From assembly GCA_949358305.1 (NCBI GenBank), contig OX442314.1, positions 7,495,060-7,559,059 on the forward strand: a DNA stretch of 64,000 nt, in the 5' to 3' direction. Below, piece by piece: positions 55,913 to 64,000 of this stretch. The stretch comes from Strigamia acuminata (lineage: Eukaryota > Arthropoda > Chilopoda > Geophilomorpha > Linotaeniidae). The position numbers were made by a program, and so were the translations under genes. Positions within the stretch are counted from its first letter, which is position 1. Each line of letters begins with the position of its first letter. Below the pieces are notes generated by a model. It was not told the origin of the DNA. It worked only from the letters and a program-made list of their open reading frames with translations, and did not search any database.

Positions 55913-58406
55913 AGGACTTCACATCTAGCAAAATTTCATTGTTAGACTGCAAAGCGATTCTGTCTCGTGATCGTAGCGCCATCCGGCCGAAACGGCACAA
56001 AACGACGTTTTTCTGCGGCGCAAATGGCGGACAACTGACATGACATTCTGTATTTGCATTTTAAGAAGACTTATATATTTTATTTTTAAGTTAAAAATAA
56101 TGTCTGAAAATTATTTATTACGGAGTACATTTTTAGATATTATTTATAAATCGAATGTTAATTAAAATTTAACTACGGTACGTTATAACGTCCGCCAAAA
56201 ATGTAAATGCGGGATGTCAATGGCAGAGTTTACAAATGACGTCATAGTGACGTCACACTACTATGAAAACGAGGCTAAGGGGTATGTTTGTATATAGTTT
56301 GTATACAATTCTGGATGAATTGTATGAATTTCTTTAAATTAAATTAGAAAATAGACAAGAGGATAGCAGCAGTAGTTCCACCAGAAGAAATGAAACAAAA
56401 AAATATATTTTTAGACTTTAAAATAAAAGTTTTCAAAAAAAGGGAGAAGTTTGATTACATTTTTACTAACAACAATCGAAATTTCGAATAAAAAACGTCT
56501 CTCTCTTTGGCATTTTCGATGCAGTTCGGGTCGTTTTCCACATTTTCCGTCGCAAATTCCGTCAACAAAGCGGAGAAAGTGCTCTCCGACGTTCCGCATG
56601 ACACGTCGCACCGACCAATGACCGGCGACGGCTGCAATTCCCGTTCGGGTCACTCAATTTGCCTCGGCTTTGCACGATCCATTCTGTCTCGCAACCGTTT
56701 CGCACGTTTGCGGCAATTCGAAAGAATCGTCGACGGCGGCGTAGTCGTCCTCGGCTCGTCCGCCATTTCTTCCTCAGTCGCCGTCACTTGTTTCTCAGAG
56801 CTCGGCGCCGCTTTTATCAGCTCTTAATTGAACTTGTCCAAACTCCTCTCGATCTTCTTGCGACAGATCGGTTTTTTTCCGCTCATTTCCCTCACGTAGT
56901 CGCCGAGCGAAGTAACCACCATAACGCATTTTTAAAATAAGTAATTTTTGCATGTTGGGCAGTTGGCCAGATTATTTTGAAAAATTACCGCCCATCTGAG
57001 CGCGGCATCTGAGTGGACAAAAACGGACCCATCTGCAGACAAGGTGTCGCGGGTTTCTGACTGTAAACATCTTGTTGGACCCTCGGAGTTGCTGGCTGCA
57101 GAAATTCGTCGAGAATTGAAGGCGGTCCTAGTATTGACGGTGGAGTCTGATACGGATCTTGAATTCGTTGAGCTCCAAACGAATCTCCCATTACCGTCAA
57201 CACCACGGCCGCCTTCAATTCTGCACAAAATCGTCAATTCGTATTTTTACAGACATTTGTCGGGCAAAACTGCGCGGAAATTACACGCGATTTACGTTCT
57301 GAACGTGTCGTGTCCGTTGAGCGACTACGACGTGTGTTTCGAGCCGAGTAAAATGCTCGTGAAGTTCGCCGACTGGGATGTGGTGACGCGGTGCATCGAG
57401 CTGGCGCTAGACGCAGTATGGAGCGAGCCGGAGGAACTGCAACGAAACGAGTGGTCGCAGTCGAAAAGTGCGACGAAAAAGCCGAAAACTGGATCGAAAT
57501 GCGCGAGCTGAGAAGCGCGCTGACGTCGGGGCCGGCGAAGCGAAAGAGGCCGAAGTGCGTGACGCCTCCGAATTGTGGGGAAATGGTGCCCGTACGTGTG
57601 CGTAAACTTAAACTTAAGGATCTGGCGGCGCACCTGGTGGTTACTTTGCTCGACGACTACGTGAGGGAAAAGAGCGGAAAAAAAACGATCTGTCGCAAGA
57701 AGATCGAGAGGAGTTTGGACAAGTTCAATTAAGAGCTGATAAAAGCGGCGCCGAGCTCTGAGAAACAAGTGGCGGCGACTGAAGAAGAAATGGCGGACGA
57801 GCCGAGGACGACTACGCCGCCGTCGACGATTCTTTCGAATTGCCGCAAAAGTGTGAAACGGTTGCGAGACAGAATGGATCGTGCAAAGCCGAGGCAAATC
57901 GAGTGACCCGAACGGGAATTGCAGCCGTCGCCGGTCATTGGTTGGTGCGACGTGTCATGCGGAACGTCGGAGAGCACTTTCTCCGCTTTGTTGACGGAAT
58001 TTGCGACGGAAAATGTGGAAAACGACCCGAACTGCATCGAAAATGCCGAAGAGAGAGACGTTTTTTATTCAAAATTTCGATTGTTGTTAGTAAAAATGTA
58101 ATCAAACTTCTCCCTTTTTTTGTTTCATTTCTTCTGGTGGAACTACTGCTGCTATCCTCTTGTCTATTTTCTAATTTAATTTCAAGAAATTCATACAATT
58201 CATCCAGAACTGTATACAAACTGTATACAAACATACCCCTTAGCTTCGTTTTCATTCTAGTGTGACGTCACTATGACGTAATTGTAAACTCTGCCATTGT
58301 CCGCCATTTTCCCGCAAAAAATTTTAACAATGCAAGGACAGACGGTTCCTTCTTCGCATTTCTACGGGACAACTTAGATTTTAAAAAAATGACGGATGTG
58401 AAGTCC
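55913..58406. mobile_element. Inverted-repeat element carrying MLH3 fragment
   Basis: Outer ends AGGACTTCACATC and GATGTGAAGTCCT. Two arms of about 700 bp (about 56210-56927 and 57635-58305) are inverted copies with few differences and encode the same short frames on opposite strands. The 700-bp centre is unique and holds the MLH3-like segment. Confidence 0.7.
57044..57511 (+). pseudogene. MLH3-like fragment inside transposable element
   Basis: The open frame at 57044-57511 contains, near 57215-57430, LHKIVNSYFYRHL and HAIYVLNVSCPLSDYDVCFE, then PSKMLVKFADWDVVTRCIE. This matches the end of the N-terminal transducer domain of the mismatch-repair protein MLH3 (family pattern YxIYVxNVxCxxxxYDVCxEPxKxLxxFxxWD). 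Neither the ATPase nor the endonuclease domain is present. The part before it (57110-57215) folds back on itself with stems TTGAAGGCGG / CCGCCTTCAA and TTGACGGT / ACCGTCAA. I infer a captured gene fragment. A continuing frame at 57391-57732 ends at the right arm and has no recognised family. Confidence 0.6.
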
Positions 58407-58439
58407 TGTGGTTAATCGTCCTAGTTTAAACCAACAACC

Positions 58440-58620
58440 AACCAAAGATGTGGCAAGGCAGCAAAGTCAACCGCACCTCTTGGATCAAGACGCATTACAT
58501 GACCAGGATCATACGATGCCAATCAGGACCCAGACTCGACACACAGCCAGACCGGTTCAGACGACATCGTACACAAACTCACGGACACCAAAAAACATGT
58601 ATATCATTTTAGCCGTATTA
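58440..58620 (+). mobile_element. Gypsy-type LTR fragment
   Basis: Contains AAAGTCAACCGCACCTCT and GGTTCAGACGACATCGTA, both characteristic of the LTR 3' half. Confidence 0.4.
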
Positions 58621-58899
58621 CCCCGCTTTTAGCTGCGTGCTGGTGTAGTGCGAGTTTTACCAGCATGCCAATAAACCTCGTTTTTACCGGCATGCTGGTG
58701 TAAGTGAGTGCGAATTTTTATCAATAAGAAAGGAGCCTACACAAAAAAATCCAATAAGAAGCATTTTTCTGTGTCCAAAATGTAAGAAATTGGCCTAAAT
58801 TTCTATAAATGGTCCCAGATTTTAGTAATAATCTTCAAATTGTTAAGAAAGTTCAAATTCCACGCCAAAATTCCAACATAGGCTGTTTTAAGTGAAAAA

Positions 58900-59156
58900 A
58901 AAAAAAAAAAAAAAAAAACCAGCTGTTTCACTGATATCGACATGTTTCGGGTATAGATTTTTTGGGCGAGATTTCAAAAACCTAATAAACCCATGCCCAA
59001 CGGCGTGCAGCTAAAAACGGGATAACACGGCCAAATGTCGGCATTTGTTCATGTTTCGTTTATTATTTTATATTGTATTGACTGGGATATTCACACTCGT
59101 GAATATGCACCGTATAAACAAACTAACGCAATAATAACGTTGACGATGAATCAATA
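58900..59156 (+). other. Upstream part of DEG/ENaC leader segment
   Basis: Matches 18450-18700 (TATAGATTTTTTG.GCGAGATT, TATTGTATTGACTGGGATAT). It continues at 62722 after an insertion. Confidence 0.6.
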
Positions 59157-59407
59157 GGTACGTTCAATTTGCAAAAGGAAAGAAGAATCTTTCCGTTCGT
59201 TACTTTCGCCACCGGAAGTGACGTCAAAATCGTCATTATTTCCGAAAGGAAAGTGGCCAAAGTTACTTTAGCCAAAGGTAGCGTTTGGGTCACTTTTCCT
59301 CCTTTCACTTTTTACTTTCGCGATCGGCGCATGCGCAATAGTCGGCCACACCAACAATCAAGACGAATACGGGTAAAATGTTCGTTTTCATGTTAAAATG
59401 TTCGTTT

Positions 59408-60760
59408 TGTGGTGACCCTGAAGTGTTTTTTATTTATATTTGAAATAAATTTGTCACCACTAAAGAAATTGTATCTTTTTATTTTATTTTGGTTTGGCAC
59501 ACGCCAAACCAAATTACATAATTAGAAGGAGAACTGCCCTAGCATATTCTCACCCCTATTTGGGGGAAAATCCGAAGTGTGCCAGGCCTGCAGGTGCAGG
59601 ATTGCCACAATTAAATAATTATTTATTTAATTGTTTAATATGGCACACGCCAAAAGTGTGACTTGGGAGCGGAAATCCCCCAGGCACACTTTATCCTCTT
59701 TGAGCCAGAGCATTACATCAGAGTGGTGATGGTGATGTAATACATCCTGTATTGCATCAAAATCAGCACTCTACGCATATTTTGTGCGCAGGATTAGAGA
59801 GTGCATAAAACCCCAAATTTTGGCGGTTTGACTCACTCTTGACACATACACACCAACAACAACAACACAAATAATCATCGCTACGAACTTCAAACAAAAG
59901 GATTCTAGTGCTGACCGTGTTACACGTTTTGGTGAGTTGAGATTCTGCTGTTTCCACCGTTCTATCGGTGGAACCAGCCACATTTGCGCACTGACTACAA
60001 ATCTCGGGTAACGCCCGAGAAAACCCGCTCACCGTCGGCCATCGCCGAGTCCCGTTGATTTCATCCGAGACTCGCCATCGCCGATCGAGCAAGCCACTGC
60101 TCGTGCACCATTGTGAGAAGACTGTAAACCACCGCGAGCTTCCTCTGGAGTTTACAGTTGATCGCCATCGAACGAGTAGAGGAAATTTGTACCGCTCGTT
60201 GTTAATTATTGTGTGCCCCGTGACTTGTTCCGGGCGCGCCGTCGTTGACACCGGCAAAACTCTCGTCGCGAACCATCTCCAATATCTGTGAACCACCGCG
60301 AGCTTCCTCCGGAGTTCACAGATAGAAAGCTATCGTACGTACGAGAATAATATTTCTCAGGCAAGTCCAACTCGCCATTTTTCCAGCGCAACAAACAGCC
60401 GTTTGTTGCGCGCCAAATACTCGCGCTCAACGATTAACCGTCGTTGTTAGCGCCTTTCCTTTGTTTCGAGTGAGTCTCATCGCTCACTCGTCTTATTTCC
60501 TCTCTTTCTCACTCAATAACCTTAATTTCTAGTTATTAATCCAGTATTAGATTCACTTATTATATTTCACCAATCTTTATTGTAAAATACTGAATAAAGT
60601 TGTTTTGTATTATTTTTATTCAAACCAAAAACGAGTTATTATTTCATAAAAATACCCCTAGACATTATTTTTCAGGCATCAGAGTTTAAGGCCTATAAAC
60701 GGCATCTCAATTGCGACTTATTCACGGACAAGGTAAGTATTTTCGTGAATAAAATCCCGG
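59408..60760 (+). mobile_element. LTR-like element with paired hairpins
   Basis: Starts TGTGGTGACCCTGAAGTG, as at 49512. Contains TTTGGTTTGGC..GCCAAACCAAA, a GC-richer part with two 36-nt hairpins (60122-60157, 60286-60321), and AATAAA near 60593. The frames at 59763 and 60055 have no family features. The end is uncertain. Confidence 0.4.
60122..60321 (+). repeat. Two hairpins with compensatory change
   Basis: 60122-60157 and 60286-60321 are near-identical 36-mers. Stem CTGTAAAC/GTTTACAG in the first is CTGTGAAC/GTTCACAG in the second, so an A-T pair is replaced by a G-C pair. The loop ACCGCGAGCTTCCTC is conserved. Confidence 0.75.
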
Positions 60761-60929
60761 ATTGCAACCGTTTTAACGGTAAAACAGCAGTTTTAGGATT
60801 AAAAATTTCGATTTTATGACTAAAATGTTCGTTTTCACGTTAAAAATATTTGTTTTAATGGTAAAACACCAGTTCGAATAGTGAAAACATTTTTTTTTGA
60901 TCATTTCTAACTATTTTTTTTAATTATAG

Positions 60930-62526
60930 TGTGACGATGACTACCCGGGATAGGAATTATTGCTAAAAAGTACAAGTGAAACTGCAGAGTGTAGTAAAGT
61001 GCAAAGAATGAGGCGTTTATGTTTTCTCAAGAACATAGAACATTTATTCAAGTCAAATAAGTTATATAATAACTATGGCCGACAAATGGCCAGTAAAACA
61101 CGAGTGTAACTAGCTATACAAACGAGTGGTTTAAAAGCCCTAAAATAACGTTAACAGTTGTGTTCAGCCTTGAAAATAAGAGTGTGTAAAGTTCTTATTT
61201 CGGGCGTAAAAGGTGTCGTCTGCAATCGGACTGATTGTCGTCTGCTTCGGTTGGTTCTGTGTAACTAAATTATCCGAGGAATGCGGTTGTCTTTGCTGCA
61301 TCGTCACAACTTTGGGTGACCATTGGTTTAAATATCTATTCGTAGATATTTACCAATTGGTCTATTTATGATTATCAAAATAACCATAAATATGAGTTAC
61401 TCAAAGTTAGACTTCGAATGAATAAATTGCACACGGATAAATTGGTTTCCAACTTATCACGTACAGCAATTTGACTTCTGGATCCGTGGAAATATTAACC
61501 GGTAACTTATCGAAATAAGTTACAAGAATATTCGACCTTGGCTAAAAAACTCCTCAAGTGACTTCGCAAACCATGATGGAGTTACAAATAACTCCAATCA
61601 TGCAAAGTTATGAATTGAATTATTAAATTACAAATAATCTAATAATCAATCATAACTAAAAACCTGTATAAATAAAACGATTATGAAAAGACCCTGTCGA
61701 TTCTGTTGCACCAAAGTGCAACCAGCCCAGAATTGAATCAATGGCGCTCACGTCAATCCAACACTAGATTTGACTCTAATGTCTCGGCGGAAAAAGGAAT
61801 TGAGCACGGCATAAAATGCACGTGCCCCTACAACGGAATGTTGGCATGTAGTCAGGTAAAGGGTTGAGCACGGAATTTAATGCACGTGCCCCTACAACGG
61901 AATGTTGGCATGTAGAAGGGAAAAGGAATGAGCACGGAATTTAATGCACGTACTCCCACAACGGAATGTTGGCATGAAGCGAAGCGAAGCGAAGCGTAGA
62001 ATATGGGCTCAAGTAAGTATCAAACAGAAAACAAAAACAAGAGCGAGCTATTTCCGGTTTACGCTGGAATATATGCTCAGTAGAAACAATGAGTTGACCA
62101 TTGCTCCAATAGGAACACTGGTCACTCAAAACTGTCCAATCCTAGTAAATAGGAAGTGGATACAGGAGACACAGTCTTCTACTAGGTCTGTCCCAGGAAG
62201 TGGATACAGAGGACACATTTGCAATTAAGGCTATTGTTTTACTCTGCAAAAGTAGCTCAAACACCTGTGGGTGGCGAGGGGTGACTTAATCCTTTGACCA
62301 GGTGTTGTTATAATTTGTGTAAATTTTAGCACAACTGGAGAAATAAACACACAAATATATCATACTAATATGATATAATGTGAAAGGTAAAGTGGATTTA
62401 TATAAAACCTTTAATTTTATATAAATATCACATAAATATTAGATGCATTCAAATTTCCCACTAAAATGGGAAATAGCGCCATCTAGTGGTGAACTTGGAA
62501 GTAAATATGACGTCATGACCGTCACA
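60930..62526 (-). mobile_element. Solo LTR, Gypsy-type, minus strand
   Basis: TGTGACG...CGTCACA, 1597 bp, flanked by ATAG (60926-60929, 62527-62530). On the minus strand it carries CTAGATGGCGCTA near its start. Three units of about 66 bp with ACAACGGAATGTTGGCATG lie at about 61810-61980, then (GAAGC)4. Confidence 0.85.
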
Positions 62527-62721
62527 ATAGGCTAAAATGACTGCTCAATCAAACAGAAAAAACGGGCATTTGTTTGTACTAAAATCCGGATTTGCACATG
62601 CGCAAACGAAAGGAAAGTACCAATAATAAGTGCGTTCGTTCTAAAGTAACTTTTCTTCCTTTGGCGAAAGTAACGAAAGGAAAGATTTTTCTTTCCTTTC
62701 GCAAATTGAACGCACCTAATA

Positions 62722-63250
62722 TGTTTTTTAAAACTGGGTTTGCTTGATAAACAACTGAAAGACATAAAAATGATGTAATGTATAGTACTCACAAAAGTGG
62801 AAAAAAAACAGTTTCTTTACACGAAAGCTCAAACGTTGCAAACAAATAGAAGAGACTTCTCGTCTGTTATAAATACTAGTAATGATTTAGTTACATAGCG
62901 TGCCAGAGAAAATCGATTCTAAAACAAATTATCAAAATGGAGTATAATCATGTTCACTTATAATGATCTAACTTATGACAGTTCAAGACAACCTCAAATT
63001 CAATCAGGCTAAGTACTACTTAGCCTGATTGAATTTGAGGTTCAGTAGACTTTACTACAGCAACCAAACAAAGAACAGTCGATTCTTGCAAATAAATATG
63101 TTATAAATAATGATTTAGTAGTTACATAGAGTGCCAGAGAAAATTGATTGTAAAACTAATTATCAAAATGGAAAATAATCATGTTAATTTTAATGATATA
63201 CGATAGTAAAAGACAACCTCAAATTCAATCAGGGTAAGTAGACTTCACTA
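62722..63250 (+). pseudogene. Tandem copies of the DEG/ENaC leader
   Basis: Two partial copies (about 62840-63090 and 63090-63250), each with GTGCCAGAGAAAAT.GATT and AACCTCAAATTCAATCAGG. The first also has ACAGTCGATTCT. No coding exon follows; an LTR begins at 63251. Confidence 0.6.
62990..63042. repeat. Perfect 53-nt palindrome
   Basis: 26-bp arms (62990-63015 and 63017-63042) around a single C. The left arm is the normal leader sequence; the right arm is its exact complement. Confidence 0.95.
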
Positions 63251-64000
63251 TGTGACGGTTATACTGTCATACACTTTGCTAGTTAAGGACGTTTATTCTG
63301 CCTATAGATGGCGCTAGTGTGTTTTAGCGGCAATTTCGAATTTCAATCATTTTGAGTAGTTAAAATATAAATTATTATTTATATTTTAGTCTGCTTTCAG
63401 TTTAAATATTAAATATTTAAATATTTAAATATTTAAATATTTAAATATTTAAATATATTAAATATGTTAGATATATTTAAATATTGTTTTGATCAGTTTA
63501 CTACATAATTCTATTGAATTATGTATAAACTTCACACCTGGTGTAGCCACCCCTCACCACCCACCGTGAGTTGGACTTATTCCGATTATAGTCAAAGACT
63601 TAATCCAAAATGTGTCCTGCCTGTGTATCCAGTTCCTAGGGAGGACCTAGTAGAAGACTATGTCCTAGGTATCCACTTCCTACAATCTAGGATTGGATAG
63701 ATTTAGGTGCCCAGTGATCCCATTGGATCACTGGACAGCCCATTCTTCTCATCGAGTATATATTCCAGTGTAAGCCGGATATAGCTCGCTCTTGTTTGTT
63801 TTCTGTTTCCTGAGACTACTTGAGCCGATTTGGTGGACTTAGGACCGCTTGGGTGAATTTAGTTCACTTTGTTGCACTTAGGGGCAATTGATAGCTATAG
63901 GCTATTGAAAGTAACATTTATCAATTTAACATTTATTCACAGAATTTCCGATTTGGCAGTTAAGTTAGTTATACTTATAAGCTCTTGCTCTTGTCTTGTT
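63251..64000 (+). mobile_element. Gypsy-type LTR, runs off the window
   Basis: Starts TGTGACGGTTATACTGTC and is closest to the LTR at 53908. TATATA near 63757. An (AAATATTT)n run at about 63405-63475. The end is beyond the window. Confidence 0.75.

Larger units (their letters stand above)
59157..62717. mobile_element. Composite TIR element splitting the leader
   Basis: Ends GGTACGTTCAATTTGC and GCAAATTGAACGCACC, with AATA on both sides (59153-59156, 62718-62721). The empty site is at 18690-18705. The subterminal AAGGAAAG / CTTTCGCC repeats extend about 150 bp at each side. It contains the element at 59408 and a solo LTR at 60930. Confidence 0.65.

Noticed and set aside
56507-58265. Frames in both arms of the MLH3-bearing element as genes
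   Set aside because: Each occurs twice in inverted orientation because of the arms, with no recognised domain.
59408-59425. tRNA-Trp-type primer-binding site (TGGTGACCCTGAAGTG)
   Set aside because: The similarity is suggestive, but no LTR end precedes it at either copy (59408, 49512), so I do not call it.
59763-60296. A 177-codon minus-strand ORF
   Set aside because: Low-complexity and cysteine stretches, no family features, overlaps the hairpin repeats of a mobile element.

Overview
The window is AT-rich metazoan nuclear DNA: small phase-consistent exons with GT-AG introns, many transposable elements of several classes, and members of the animal-specific DEG/ENaC ion channel family. The form of the channel pore segments suggests a protostome, possibly an arthropod, but the sequence does not decide the species. 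There is no operon, CRISPR array or recognisable RNA gene.

Layout. 1-4063 is identical as far as I can read to 15618-19680 and ends at a 200-N gap. This is better explained by two contigs overlapping by 15,417 bp than by a real duplication. 4264-6307 is the 3' end of a Copia element. 6343-18419 is the body of a Gypsy element: gag, a canonical -1 frameshift signal, pol, a third ORF of unknown function behind a splice acceptor, a polypurine tract and a 1.7 kb LTR. 18.4-19.5 kb holds the 5' leader of a DEG/ENaC gene without its coding part.

21-26.6 kb and 48.4-52.9 kb hold two intact 11-exon minus-strand genes (A, 799 aa; C, 787 aa). Each encodes two DEG/ENaC channel subunits fused head to tail in one polypeptide with four membrane segments. 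The junction (pore helix of unit 1, cytosolic linker, first helix of unit 2) lies inside a single 784-nt exon of the same length in both genes. Around them are broken paralogues: B (38.6-39.6 kb, truncated), D (53.9-55.5 kb, split by a solo LTR and a MITE), E (42.2-45.5 kb, inverted 3' end) and detached 5' leaders (18.6-19.5, 58.9-59.2 and 62.7-63.25 kb). The fused channel family and its turnover are the main biological content.

The rest is mobile DNA. 31.28-37.26 kb is a four-level nest: a CACTA-like element contains a Copia-type retrotransposon carrying only gag, one of whose LTRs was split by a foldback element, which in turn contains a Mutator relic with a FLYWCH finger. Target-site duplications support the upper levels. 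55.9-58.4 kb is an inverted-repeat element that has captured an MLH3 fragment. 47.2-48.4 kb is a foldback element with a 9-bp target duplication. hAT, pogo-like and other MITEs and several solo LTRs of the TGTGACG...CGTCACA family fill most of the remainder.
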